Assembly: GCF_002385225.1 (NCBI RefSeq)
Contig: NZ_DGDC01000038.1
Coordinates: 29,787 to 93,786 of the forward strand
Reading direction: 5' to 3'
Source: Psychrobacter sp. UBA3962
GTDB lineage: Bacteria; Pseudomonadota; Gammaproteobacteria; Pseudomonadales; Moraxellaceae
Length of the DNA stretch: 64,000 nt
Below, one piece after another: positions 17,436 to 25,801 of the stretch; the stretch's first letter is position 1, and each line of letters begins with the position of its first letter. The notes under the pieces were generated by a model. That model did no database searches and was not told where the DNA came from. It saw nothing but the letters and a program-made list of their open reading frames with translations. The position numbers and the translations under genes were made by a program.

Positions 17436-18410
17436 TTAACGGCGAACGTCTTTAGGCGCACCCCCTTTAGGCCAGTCTTTGTCTTTATTGGCTTTCACTG
17501 GGCGGTCTAAATGAGTGAAGTAAGCAGCAATGTCGACGGCTTCTTGATCGGATAGGGTATTGCCCTGACCAAATGGCATCTTACCTTTAATAAAGGCAGC
17601 TGCTTTATAAGTACGAGCCATGCCTGCACCATCGTTGAATGAATCAGGACCGGCTACTGCAGGGTAAATATAGCCTCCGTCCTCTTTAAATTGACCTTGG
17701 CCATTGTCACCGTGACATACAGAGCATTTTTCTGCAAAAAGCTGTTTACCATTCTCTGGGTTAGGCTCAAGATTGGTGTCTACTTCAACGAAACCACGCC
17801 CTTCAGGAGAAACGCCAGCTGGGATTCCCTGTGACAACCAGCCCATGTAAGCTAGGATAGCGTTCATGTCATCTGAAGTGGGGTCTAATGCTTTACCGTT
17901 CATGGAGCGCTCAAAACAGCCATTAATACGCTCTTGTAAGGAGTTCACACGCGCGCCGCGAGAACGATAAATTGGGAAAATTCCTGTTAGACCATTCCAC
18001 GGCGCAGCATAAGCTTCTGAACCATTGGCCAAATGGCAACTGGTACAGTTTAAGCGGTTGCCCACATTATCTGGCAACTCTGTATAAGTGTTATTAACCA
18101 GATGTAAACCGCGGCGAATGGCTGCCCCCAGCTCATCATCTGGGATAGTCGATTCATCGGGCATCTTGATTGAGGCAGTGGAGGCTGCACCATCACCAAC
18201 TGGCGCAAAGCTGCTATTGGCCTCAGGCATGCCGTCTTCAAGGGCCTGAGCCTGGGCTTCAAGAGATTTAACTCTGGCAAGAGCGGCCGCTTCTTCGGTA
18301 CGATCTACAGCTTTAACTTGATTGTCGTTACTACAGCCTACGCTAAATAAGGCGGAAGCCACAATAAGCGAGGCGGCTAGGGGCAGTTTGGTTGATTTTA
18401 GTTTGGTCAT
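17436..18410 (-). CDS. TsdA-like diheme cytochrome c lipoprotein (copy 1)
   Basis: Diheme c-type cytochrome of 324 residues, likely a thiosulfate dehydrogenase/tetrathionate reductase relative. The signal ends in lipobox FSVGC (Cys26), so it should be membrane-anchored. Haem motifs are CTSCH (122-126) and CSVCH (229-233). Cys165, in RINGCFERSMNGK, lies 43 residues after the first haem-1 cysteine, the spacing I recall for the unusual Cys haem ligand of characterised TsdA. A methionine in KGKMPFG may ligate haem 2. The stretch after Cys26 (VKAVDRTEEAAALAR) recurs in another lipoprotein of this window. ATG 18410 has TAAGGA upstream. Other diheme cytochromes with this fold might use different substrates. 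Confidence 0.8.
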   Translation of the reverse strand: MTKLKSTKLPLAASLIVASALFSVGCSNDNQVKAVDRTEEAAALARVKSLEAQAQALEDGMPEANSSFAPVGDGAASTASIKMPDESTIPDDELGAAIRRGLHLVNNTYTELPDNVGNRLNCTSCHLANGSEAYAAPWNGLTGIFPIYRSRGARVNSLQERINGCFERSMNGKALDPTSDDMNAILAYMGWLSQGIPAGVSPEGRGFVEVDTNLEPNPENGKQLFAEKCSVCHGDNGQGQFKEDGGYIYPAVAGPDSFNDGAGMARTYKAAAFIKGKMPFGQGNTLSDQEAVDIAAYFTHLDRPVKANKDKDWPKGGAPKDVRR

Positions 18411-18902
18411 GGCGAGTCCTTAATTCTTTATAATAAAAATGCGGTATACCTGCCTATATAAAAATAAAAAATGGATAAAAAAGGGGAGGTACGCTAATAA
18501 AACTTACAATTGACATCCAATATAAGTTATTAAACATCAGTTACTAAAAAAATATTATATGACATAGTATTATTATTTAAAAGAAGCAAAGTAATAATCC
18601 CGCCTTAACCCCTTTCAAAGCATTATTAATCTAAGCTTGCTTGCCACTTTTTAGCATAAGTGATTTAATGAGAGACCGGTCGTCTTCGCAGAAAAAGGTT
18701 GCTGAATTAAATTAGTAAGCAGTCAGCGAATTTGGGTCAAGAGTTTGTTAAAATACAGCTCTACTAATAAATTTTAAATTTGATTGGCTTTGTGCTAAAT
18801 GTTGGTACAGAAAGTCATTCGTTGCCAATATTTTTAATATTTAATAATAAATCACATTTTTCTAAATCTGTATTAATCTAACCTAAGGTAAGACAGTCGC
18901 TT
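18411..18902. other. Divergent gap between tsdA-like copy 1 and ppx
   Basis: A 492-base AT-rich region. The only distinctive sequence is AGACCGGTCGT at 18673-18683, a near-palindrome repeated in reverse orientation before the Old Yellow Enzyme gene. No promoter was assigned with confidence. Confidence 0.4.
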
Positions 18903-20426
18903 ATGCCTAATAACTTTCTAGCGAATAATGAACTAATGGCCGCCATAGATATTGGCTCAAACAGCTTTCACTTGGCTATCGCTCGCTTGGATCATGGTGA
19001 GGTAAGGAAAATTGCCTCTATGTCTGAAAAGGTTCAATTAGCAGCCGGCCTAGATGAAAGAAAATACCTAAGTGAAGAGGCACAACAAAGGGGGCTTGAT
19101 TGTTTGGCTCGCTTTATGGGCAGGCTAGATTCAGTTTCAGCAGATAGATTGCGGATTGTTGCCACCAACGCCTTGCGTCAAGCCAAAAACGCCGACGAGT
19201 TTATTAGACGAGCCAATGAAATCTTGCCTAAGCCCATTGAGATTATTGCAGGCCGAGAAGAAGCCCGTCTGATTTATTTGGGGGTATCACATACCAATGA
19301 GAGTATTGATAAAAGACTGGTCATTGATATCGGTGGGGGCTCAACCGAGTTTATCATTGGTCAAGAGTTTGATCCGTTATTGACCGAGAGCTTACAGATG
19401 GGTTGTGTGGCTTATACCCAATGGTTCTTTGAGTCAGGCGATATTACCGAGGCGGCTTTTAATGCCGCCATTGCCGATGCGCGCAAAGAAATCTTACGTA
19501 TCAGTACTACCTACCAAAAGACGGGATGGACCAGTGTAGTAGGCTCAAGTGGTACCATTAAAGCGGTTCGCAATGTATTGGTATCAAAGGGTTGGGCAGA
19601 TGATCAGGAACGCATTACCTATCAAGGTGTGAAAAAACTGCAACAACTGCTGCTTAAAGTAGGCCGTGTCGAAGACATTGATTTAGAAGGCGTTAAAGAG
19701 CACCGAAAGGCTGTTTTCCCAGCCGGTGTGTCTGTGTTGCTGGCCGCTATGAAGGTACTTGGTATTGAGACCATGACCTATTCTGATGGGGCGCTGCGTG
19801 AAGGGGTTATGTATGACATGCTAGGCCGCTTTGCCAGTGAAGATGTGCGCGACCGCAGTGTTCAAGCTTTAGTAGAACGTTATTCAGTGGATAAGCGTCA
19901 GGCAAGACGTGTGGTAAAAAGCTGTGAGCGTCTTTATGAACAAGTTCATGAGGCCTTAGAGCTAAGCAGTGAAGACAATGACTTGATGCGTCGTACCGCC
20001 TATCTGCACGAAATTGGTTTGGCCATTAGTCACAGTGGTTACCATCATCACAGTGCCTATTTATTAGAGTTCTCAGATATCCCAGGATTTTCCCAAGTAG
20101 ATCAAGTCCGTATGGCGCAGTTGGCCCGTAACCATCGCCGCAAGCTGAAGTCAGAAACCTTAGAGCAAGTGCAAGAAATTGGTGGTAGAAAGCTGGTTTA
20201 CCTGTGTTTGCTACTGCGTTTGGCTGTATTGGTTCATCGCAGTCGTAATGATCATGATAAGAGCGATCTTAAGCTAAATATTATCGATAAAGAACATTGG
20301 CAAGTAAGGGTTGAGTCTGAGCTTGACGAGTATGCCTTGCTTATACTGGATCTTAAAGATGACATTGCTCAATTCAAAAAGTGGGGCGTTGAGTTGACTG
20401 TGGTGCAAGAGAACTCTGAATTATAA
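18903..20426 (+). CDS. ppx: Exopolyphosphatase / pppGpp phosphohydrolase (Ppx/GppA family)
   Basis: Cytoplasmic phosphatase of 507 residues in the ASKHA superfamily. It removes terminal phosphates from polyphosphate, and some members hydrolyse pppGpp. The N-terminal phosphate motif AAIDIGSNSFHLAIAR and the second motif VIDIGGGSTEFIIG are intact. The C-terminal half is the HD-like domain, with YLHEIGLAISHSGYHHHSAYL near residues 370-390 (core HEIGLAISHSGYHHH). Length matches two-domain Ppx. It could be Ppx or GppA; sequence alone does not separate them here. It pairs functionally with ppk2 at 4951. Confidence 0.92.
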   Translation: MPNNFLANNELMAAIDIGSNSFHLAIARLDHGEVRKIASMSEKVQLAAGLDERKYLSEEAQQRGLDCLARFMGRLDSVSADRLRIVATNALRQAKNADEFIRRANEILPKPIEIIAGREEARLIYLGVSHTNESIDKRLVIDIGGGSTEFIIGQEFDPLLTESLQMGCVAYTQWFFESGDITEAAFNAAIADARKEILRISTTYQKTGWTSVVGSSGTIKAVRNVLVSKGWADDQERITYQGVKKLQQLLLKVGRVEDIDLEGVKEHRKAVFPAGVSVLLAAMKVLGIETMTYSDGALREGVMYDMLGRFASEDVRDRSVQALVERYSVDKRQARRVVKSCERLYEQVHEALELSSEDNDLMRRTAYLHEIGLAISHSGYHHHSAYLLEFSDIPGFSQVDQVRMAQLARNHRRKLKSETLEQVQEIGGRKLVYLCLLLRLAVLVHRSRNDHDKSDLKLNIIDKEHWQVRVESELDEYALLILDLKDDIAQFKKWGVELTVVQENSEL

Positions 20427-20489
20427 TTTAGGCTGAATGGTCTAATGTAACCGATAAACAAAACGATAATAATATTTTAAGGACTTATC

Positions 20490-21293
20490 ATGAGTGCAGT
20501 TTGGGATAGTGTGGGCTTAGCAAGACACGCTAAACGCCCTTTATTTTTAGATTATGTCGGACAGCTATTCACTGAGTTTGATGAGCTTCATGGGGATAGA
20601 GCTTTTGCCGATGATCGTGCTGTGATTGGCGGTTTGGCTCGATTCAACGGCCAACCGGTGATGATTATTGGTCAGCACCGAGGACGTAGCACCCGTGAGC
20701 GTATCGCCCATAACTTTGGTATGGCCTACCCAGAAGGCTACCGTAAGGCCATTCGCTTAGTGAAGTTGGCTGAGCGTTTTAAGTTACCTGTACTGACTTT
20801 TATTGATACTCAAGGTGCCTATCCTGGGGTAGAGGCTGAAGAGCGTGGTCAAGCTCAAGCCATTGCAGAAAGCATCGCGACTTTTAGTAGCTTAAAGACG
20901 CCAATAATCGTGACTATTATTGGAGAAGGCGGCTCTGGTGGAGCATTGGCTATTGGTGTTGGCGATAAGGTCAATATGCTGCAGCACAGTATTTATTCGG
21001 TGATCTCTCCTGAAGGCTGTGCCTCTATCTTATGGAAGACGGCTGAAAAAGCCCCTGAGGCCTCCGAAGCTTTAAAGCTAAACTCAGATAACTTGTATCA
21101 ACTCGGGCTAATAGATGCCATCGTTGATGAGGGGCAAGGCGCCCACCTAGATGCTAAGCCAGTTATGGAAGGTCTGCAGAAGCTGTTGGCTGAGCAGCTG
21201 GCGGAGCTAAAACAAATAGAAGTTGATGAGCTGGTTGAGCAGCGTTATCAGCGTCTAAAGCATTTTGATTCAACTTTGAGTCTTCAACCTTAA
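20490..21293 (+). CDS. accA: Acetyl-CoA carboxylase carboxyltransferase subunit alpha
   Basis: Carboxyltransferase alpha subunit of 267 residues that moves the carboxyl group from biotin to acetyl-CoA, giving malonyl-CoA for fatty acid synthesis. Conserved blocks are ELHGDRAFADDRAVIGGLA, GQHRGRSTRERIAHNFGM, FIDTQGAYPGVEAEERGQ and the oxyanion-forming IIGEGGSGGALAIGVGD. It lacks about 50 residues found at the N-terminus of E. coli AccA, as is usual in Moraxellaceae. TAAGGA precedes the ATG. It lies 63 bases after ppx and may be co-transcribed with it. Confidence 0.95.
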   Translation: MSAVWDSVGLARHAKRPLFLDYVGQLFTEFDELHGDRAFADDRAVIGGLARFNGQPVMIIGQHRGRSTRERIAHNFGMAYPEGYRKAIRLVKLAERFKLPVLTFIDTQGAYPGVEAEERGQAQAIAESIATFSSLKTPIIVTIIGEGGSGGALAIGVGDKVNMLQHSIYSVISPEGCASILWKTAEKAPEASEALKLNSDNLYQLGLIDAIVDEGQGAHLDAKPVMEGLQKLLAEQLAELKQIEVDELVEQRYQRLKHFDSTLSLQP

Positions 21294-21364
21294 TTCGTCA
21301 TAAGGCATTTTTCTTAACTGACCTTTTTAACCTCATTAGCCTCTTAATAGGTTAAACGAAATAA

Positions 21365-21398
21365 AAAAAAGACAGACTTAGCTCTGTCTTTTTTTATT
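21365..21398 (+). terminator. Terminator after accA
   Basis: Stem AAAAAAGACAGA, loop CTTAGC, complementary arm and T-run. Confidence 0.87.
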
Positions 21399-21449
21399 TT
21401 AATCTATTTAAAATGTTGCTAAAGGCAGTAAGCATAAGCGCTTAGCCTC

Positions 21450-21476
21450 ATAATATTAAAAATAATTTAATATTAT
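21450..21476. repeat. AT-only inverted repeat 1 upstream of csp
   Basis: Perfect 11-base arms ATAATATTAAA and TTTAATATTAT around AATAA. It sits four bases from a second inverted repeat and just upstream of the csp promoter. Confidence 0.55.
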
Positions 21477-21480
21477 TTCG

Positions 21481-21508
21481 CTTTATTTTAAGTTTTTTTA
21501 AAATAAAG
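21481..21508. repeat. AT-rich inverted repeat 2 upstream of csp
   Basis: Perfect 11-base arms CTTTATTTTAA and TTAAAATAAAG around GTTTTT, ending one base before the predicted -35 box of the csp promoter. It may bind a regulator or act as an UP-like element; a terminator role is less likely because no long T-run follows. Confidence 0.55.
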
Positions 21509-21509
21509 C

Positions 21510-21538
21510 TTGCTTAAGGTAAGAAAGGCTCCTATACT
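21510..21538 (+). promoter_or_regulatory. Predicted sigma-70 promoter of the cold-shock gene
   Basis: TTGCTT and TATACT separated by 17 bases. Transcription starting near 21545 would give a leader of about 133 bases before the csp start, in the size range of the long cold-sensing leaders of cspA-type genes. Confidence 0.65.
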
Positions 21539-21678
21539 ACATTCCTGCTTAAGAGAAACCCGCAGCAAATCATTACCTCGTAGTATTAGCATTAATCCTC
21601 CGTTTTAAGATTTCCCGTAGTTGCTCAAGCGTTACCCGACCGAAATGGTCATTATGTTTTAAAATTAGGAAGATGAAT

Positions 21679-21888
21679 ATGTCAGATACTATCAAAGGTA
21701 CAGTAAAGTGGTTTAACGAAGCTAAAGGTTTTGGCTTTATTGCTCCAGAAACTGGTCCAGACGTTTTTGCTCATTACAGCGAAATCGCAAGCTCAGGTTT
21801 CAAAACCTTAGCTGAAGGCCAAGAAGTTGAGTTCACAGTAACTCAAGGTGCTAAAGGCCCACAAGCCCACGGTATCACAGCTATCTAA
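21679..21888 (+). CDS. Cold-shock protein, CspA family
   Basis: Single cold-shock domain RNA/DNA chaperone of 69 residues. RNP-1 is GFGFIAPE and RNP-2 is DVFAHYS, with the usual opening GTVKWFNEAKGFGFI. The upstream ATG at 21673 is only two bases from AGGA, while ATG 21679 has an eight-base gap, so 21679 is preferred. The long predicted leader suggests post-transcriptional cold regulation. Which csp paralogue this corresponds to cannot be decided. A compact hairpin terminator follows. Confidence 0.95.
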   Translation: MSDTIKGTVKWFNEAKGFGFIAPETGPDVFAHYSEIASSGFKTLAEGQEVEFTVTQGAKGPQAHGITAI

Positions 21889-21943
21889 TTAGCTACGATG
21901 ATTTAAAGTGGTGATAATTTAAAAACATTGCTTTAAATGAATC

Positions 21944-21974
21944 AAAAAAACGAGCCCTTGGCTCGTTTTTTTTC
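21944..21974 (+). terminator. Terminator after csp
   Basis: Stem ACGAGCC with loop CTT and complement GGCTCGT, A-run before and eight T after. Confidence 0.87.
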
Positions 21975-22154
21975 GTCTGTACTTTTTGCTAACTGCTAAT
22001 TTTTTATGTTTCATGAAGGAAGTCAACTTGGGCTAATGGCAACTATCTTCCTAAGTTATCAACTAAATACTGGCATTTATATATAATTTAATATACTATA
22101 TATTTATATATTAATTAGCTTGTAACTCAAGCATACTGAAGGAAGGAGTCTACT

Positions 22155-22340
22155 ATGCAAAAAAATGTTGGCAATACAGACAGAATGATCAGAATCATTG
22201 CAGGAATTATTATTCTGGCCCTTGGTGCGTACTATGGGAGTTGGTGGGGATTGGTCGGTCTTGTACCCTTATTGACCGGCATAACTCAGTCTTGCGTGCT
22301 GTATAAATTGCTAGGTATTAATACTTGTAAGCTTAAATAA
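22155..22340 (+). CDS. DUF2892 / YgaP-type membrane protein
   Basis: A 61-residue membrane protein matching the DUF2892 pattern: the opening NVGNTDRMIRIIAGI, two short hydrophobic helices (about 13-30 and 33-48) and the closing CVLYKLLGINTCK with two cysteines. In E. coli YgaP the same unit is the membrane tail of a rhodanese; here it stands alone. Its role is unknown, though the family often occurs with sulfur genes, which fits the neighbouring TsdA-like genes only loosely. GGAAGGAG gives a strong ribosome site. It probably forms an operon with the next gene 46 bases downstream. Confidence 0.85.
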   Translation: MQKNVGNTDRMIRIIAGIIILALGAYYGSWWGLVGLVPLLTGITQSCVLYKLLGINTCKLK

Positions 22341-22386
22341 TCTATTTTTTTCCAGTATTCCGTTAATTTAAGAGTAGGAGAGAGTA

Positions 22387-22728
22387 GTGAGTAAATCTTT
22401 TAATGATATCACCAAGCATGTAAGCAAAAACTTAGCAGTCCTAGGTAAAAGCATACCAGAGACGACCAAAGCTTTTTCTGGTCTTGCCCAAAGTGCTTCG
22501 GCGGCTGGCGTCTTGGATCAAAAACAAAAAGAGCTTATTGCTTTAGCGATAGCAGTATCTCAACGCTGTGATGCTTGTATTGGTTTTCATACCAAAGCAC
22601 TGATTAAGCTTGGGGCAACTCGTGAAGAGATTGCTGAAACACTGGGTGTCTGTGTTTATATGGGCGGTGGTCCAAGCCTTATGTATGCTGCAGAAGCCAT
22701 GTCTGCTTTTGAAGCATTTAGTGAGTAA
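22387..22728 (+). CDS. Carboxymuconolactone decarboxylase / AhpD-like protein
   Basis: All-helical protein of 113 residues of the CMD/AhpD superfamily. The redox motif CDACIGFHTKAL has the CxxC and the following His typical of AhpD-like peroxidase-linked members, and the continuation LGATREEIAETLG matches the family. Such proteins act in thiol-based peroxide defence or have unassigned roles. The start codon is GTG at 22387 with AGGAGAG four to ten bases upstream. It follows the DUF2892 gene closely. The exact redox partner is not visible in the window. Confidence 0.87.
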   Translation: MSKSFNDITKHVSKNLAVLGKSIPETTKAFSGLAQSASAAGVLDQKQKELIALAIAVSQRCDACIGFHTKALIKLGATREEIAETLGVCVYMGGGPSLMYAAEAMSAFEAFSE

Positions 22729-23171
22729 CTAATTAAATAAAAGCGTACTAAATCAAAGCATATTTTAAGCTTAGCACTTACCTGCCATTAGTTAAATTAA
22801 GACAGCAGTTCATACCTGCCAAGCTTGCATTTTTAAAATGAAAGCCTTAGTCGCTGTAGCCTTAGAGGTTGCCGTGATTAAGGCTTTTTTATGCGATTTA
22901 ATAATTGCCCCCAAGAAACACTTATTCCGCCCCCTAATCCCTAAAAGGAATATGGAGTTGTGTTGGTTAATCCCTAAATATAATGTAATATCATATTATA
23001 TGTAACTAGAAAGTAACTAATAGCCTAGTTATATTTCAATAAAGTTTCTATAAGTAATGGGGTAAAAGTCGTTTTGGTCGCTTTCTTCCTGTTACTACCA
23101 ATCAATTACCTACACGACCTAAGCTTATAAATAGGGTTGTTATAAGAACAAAAGTTTTGGGAGTCATGAAT
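22729..23171. other. Gap upstream of the triheme cytochrome gene
   Basis: A 443-base stretch. It contains one probable terminator (22841-22890) and then AT-rich sequence to the triheme gene, with no recognised operator or small gene. Confidence 0.4.
22841..22890 (+). terminator. Probable terminator after the AhpD-like gene
   Basis: Arms AAAGCCTTA and TAAGGCTTT with a 29-base loop, then six T. The long loop lowers certainty. Confidence 0.55.
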
Positions 23172-24572
23172 ATGACAAAAAGAAAATGGCCAATGATTAT
23201 AGTGCTTGGGGCATTATTGGTTTTAATATTGGCATTTTTGTTCAGTATGATGCTGACCAAAATGCGGAGTGTGGATGAGTCTGTTACCACCTCAATCCAA
23301 GTAGATATTAACGACCCTGCACTTATTAAGAGAGGAGAGTACGTGGCCCGCACTGCAGACTGTGTGGCGTGTCATAGTACTTTAGATGGGGAAGCCTATG
23401 CGGGTGGCCTGCCCATGTTGACCCCACTAGGTGCTATTTATTCAACCAACATTACTCCAGATAAAGAAACAGGTATCGGTAATTATACTCTGGCTCAATT
23501 TATTAACTCAGTGAAGCATGGGGTTCGTGCCGATAACTCAGCGCTTTATCCTGCGATGCCTTATCCTTCTTATCAAATTATGCCAGATGAAGACATCGCC
23601 GCTATGTATGCTTACTTTATGTCAGCGGTAAAACCTGTGAAACAGGCCAACCTAAAAAGTGAGCTGCCTCCGGTATTTAACTGGCGCTGGCCTTTGGCTT
23701 ACTGGCAAGCCATGTTTGCTCCAGAGCGCAAGTTTGTGGCAGAGAGCGACGACAAGGTTTTAGCCAGAGGTCAGTACTTGGTTGAAGGTCCAGGTCACTG
23801 TGGCTCTTGTCACACTGAACGCGGTATTGGCTATCAAGAAGTGGCCTTATCTAATAAAGACTCTGAGAAATACTTAAGTGGTGCCGTTATTGATGGGTGG
23901 CGTGCTAAGAGCTTACGTGGTGAGCATCGCGGCTTAGGCACTTGGAGTACAGAAGAGTTGGTAGACTTCTTTAAGACCGGTCGTACCGATAAAGTGGCGG
24001 CTTTTGGGGCCATGGCAGAAGTGGTTGAGCACAGTACTCAATATATGACCGATGAAGATTTACATGCGATGTCCGCTTATCTGAAAACGTTAAGCCCTGC
24101 TCCTGGTAAAGAGGTCACTTTACCGGCCAAAGAGGACACCACAACCCAAAAACTACTCGATGGTAATTATGATAGCCGTGGTGCTATGTTATATGCGGAA
24201 TACTGCCAGGTTTGTCATCGTGCCGATGGTAAAGGGGTACCTCGTATCTTCCCAGCATTAGATGCCAACAGTGCGGTCATTGCTCGTGATGCCGACTCAG
24301 TGCTTCAAATCACTATGAATGGCGGACGTATGCCGAAAACTCCGCATGATCGTATGGCCTTCACTATGCCTGAGTTTAAGCACTTGAGTGATTCAGATAT
24401 TGCAGAAATTGTGAACTATGTTCGCAACAGCTGGACCAACCAAGCGCCAGAAATTAATACCACAGACGTGGTGAAAATGCGTGCTTTCTTAAATGCCAAA
24501 CCAGTCACAGCCACAGATTTACCAATGGATCTTACTGTGCCTGCACAGCCAAAAGGAGCGGGTAATGAGTGA
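23172..24572 (+). CDS. Membrane-anchored triheme cytochrome c
   Basis: Protein of 466 residues with an uncleaved-looking N-terminal helix (about residues 6-30) and three class-I haem domains: CVACH (64-68), CGSCH (210-214) and CQVCH (345-349). The architecture resembles the triheme cytochrome subunit of membrane alcohol, aldehyde and gluconate dehydrogenases. No such dehydrogenase gene is nearby; instead the last eight bases overlap a TsdA-like gene. I infer that it passes electrons between the TsdA-like enzyme and the respiratory chain. An upstream TTG (23157) and ATG (23166) are in frame, but ATG 23172 has the best spacing to GGAG. Confidence 0.85.
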   Translation: MTKRKWPMIIVLGALLVLILAFLFSMMLTKMRSVDESVTTSIQVDINDPALIKRGEYVARTADCVACHSTLDGEAYAGGLPMLTPLGAIYSTNITPDKETGIGNYTLAQFINSVKHGVRADNSALYPAMPYPSYQIMPDEDIAAMYAYFMSAVKPVKQANLKSELPPVFNWRWPLAYWQAMFAPERKFVAESDDKVLARGQYLVEGPGHCGSCHTERGIGYQEVALSNKDSEKYLSGAVIDGWRAKSLRGEHRGLGTWSTEELVDFFKTGRTDKVAAFGAMAEVVEHSTQYMTDEDLHAMSAYLKTLSPAPGKEVTLPAKEDTTTQKLLDGNYDSRGAMLYAEYCQVCHRADGKGVPRIFPALDANSAVIARDADSVLQITMNGGRMPKTPHDRMAFTMPEFKHLSDSDIAEIVNYVRNSWTNQAPEINTTDVVKMRAFLNAKPVTATDLPMDLTVPAQPKGAGNE

Positions 24573-25500
24573 TTTAAATATGATGAATACCGCTAAAATG
24601 AAAAAGTCAGTATTTGCTGTAACTATGTTGGGGGCTATGGCAGTGGCTATCAGTAGCTGCTCTGACCCTAAACCTGCAGATCGAGCAGCGCCAGAATTTG
24701 TGGTGACCACTGCGGACGATGCTAATGAGGACATCGGTAAATATGTGCTTCCTCAGGATACTGAGATTTTAAAAGAGCCCAATGCCGAAGAAATTATCTA
24801 CGGTAAGCGTCTACTTAACGAAACCAAACGCTTGCTTCCTGAGCATGTGGGCGCAGAGATGAACTGTAACAGCTGTCACATCTCGCAAGGAAAAGTGCCT
24901 TTAGGCGACCCGTACATCAATAGCTTTAACTTCTACCCTCGAGTGATGCCGCGAGCGGGTAAAGAAGTGGATTTAGAAATGCGTATCAACGGCTGCTTCC
25001 AACGTTCTATGAATGGTAAGCCTTTAGATCGTGAAGGCCCCGAAATGAAGGCTATGATTGCTTACATGGAATGGTTAAGCCAAAAAATACCTCAAAGCCA
25101 GCGCGTAGATATCCAAAACGCAGGGGAGGTAGATACTTCCTTAGTAGCGGATACAGAACGTGGTGAGAAAATTTACTATGCTCAGTGTGCCAGCTGTCAC
25201 GGTGACAATGGTGAGGGCATGAAGGACAGTCGTGGAGATATCGTCTTCCCACCACTTTGGGGCGATGAGTCCTTTAATATTGGTGCAGGGATGGCGCGTA
25301 CCTATAAAGCGGCAGCTTTTGTTAAATACAATATGCCAATGAGCGTACAGACTAAGGGTTTATGGGGTCATGGTGGTATCTTGAGTGATCAAGATGCGGT
25401 GGATGTGGCTGAGTTCTTCGCTCACAAACCTCGCCCTGACTTCCCAGGTAAGGTCAAAGACTGGCCCAATGGCAATAAACCTAAGGATGCCCGTTATTAG
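24565..25500 (+). CDS. TsdA-like diheme cytochrome c lipoprotein (copy 2)
   Basis: Second TsdA-like protein, 311 residues. The lipobox is AISSC (Cys32). Haem motifs are CNSCH (101-105) and CASCH (208-212); Cys144 in RINGCFQRSMNGK is again 43 residues after the first haem-1 cysteine, the spacing I recall for the TsdA Cys ligand. A Met candidate is in KYNMPMS. The protein shares with copy 1 the block GAGMARTYKAAAF and the tail DWPxGxxPKD. ATG 24565 lies in the end of the triheme gene, with AAAAGGAG upstream, indicating coupled expression. It may oxidise thiosulfate or reduce tetrathionate; direction and substrate are inference. Confidence 0.85.
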   Translation: MSDLNMMNTAKMKKSVFAVTMLGAMAVAISSCSDPKPADRAAPEFVVTTADDANEDIGKYVLPQDTEILKEPNAEEIIYGKRLLNETKRLLPEHVGAEMNCNSCHISQGKVPLGDPYINSFNFYPRVMPRAGKEVDLEMRINGCFQRSMNGKPLDREGPEMKAMIAYMEWLSQKIPQSQRVDIQNAGEVDTSLVADTERGEKIYYAQCASCHGDNGEGMKDSRGDIVFPPLWGDESFNIGAGMARTYKAAAFVKYNMPMSVQTKGLWGHGGILSDQDAVDVAEFFAHKPRPDFPGKVKDWPNGNKPKDARY

Positions 25501-25596
25501 GTAGCCCTGTCATTATTAATTATTCAGCAATCACTATTTATCTAATAGATATTGATGGAATAATTATGTGAAATGAAAGTATCTAAATCATAAGTT

Positions 25597-25632
25597 AAAA
25601 AAACCCTCAAATTTTATTTGGGGGTTTTTTTA
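25597..25632 (+). terminator. Terminator of the triheme/tsdA-like operon
   Basis: A-rich left arm AAAAAACCCTCAAA pairs with TTTGGGGGTTTTTT around an AT loop, with a T-run. The remainder of the 301-base gap to 25801 shows only AT-rich sequence. Confidence 0.82.
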
Positions 25633-25801
25633 TTAAATTTAGCACGGGTTAAGCCATGTATATAAATTGCTAAAGTATATGACATAGGCCTTCGATTTAA
25701 CCTATACTAAATATTAAATAATGAAAAAAAATAATCTAAACCGATGCTTTATTTATACGGCAGTTAGCGATTTAGTTGATAATTATAAAATGAGGTCTAC
25801 A

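Noticed and set aside
23974..23984. Third copy of the ACGACCGGTCT motif
   Set aside because: It is inside the triheme cytochrome coding sequence and encodes a conserved-looking KTGRT, so chance is the simplest explanation.
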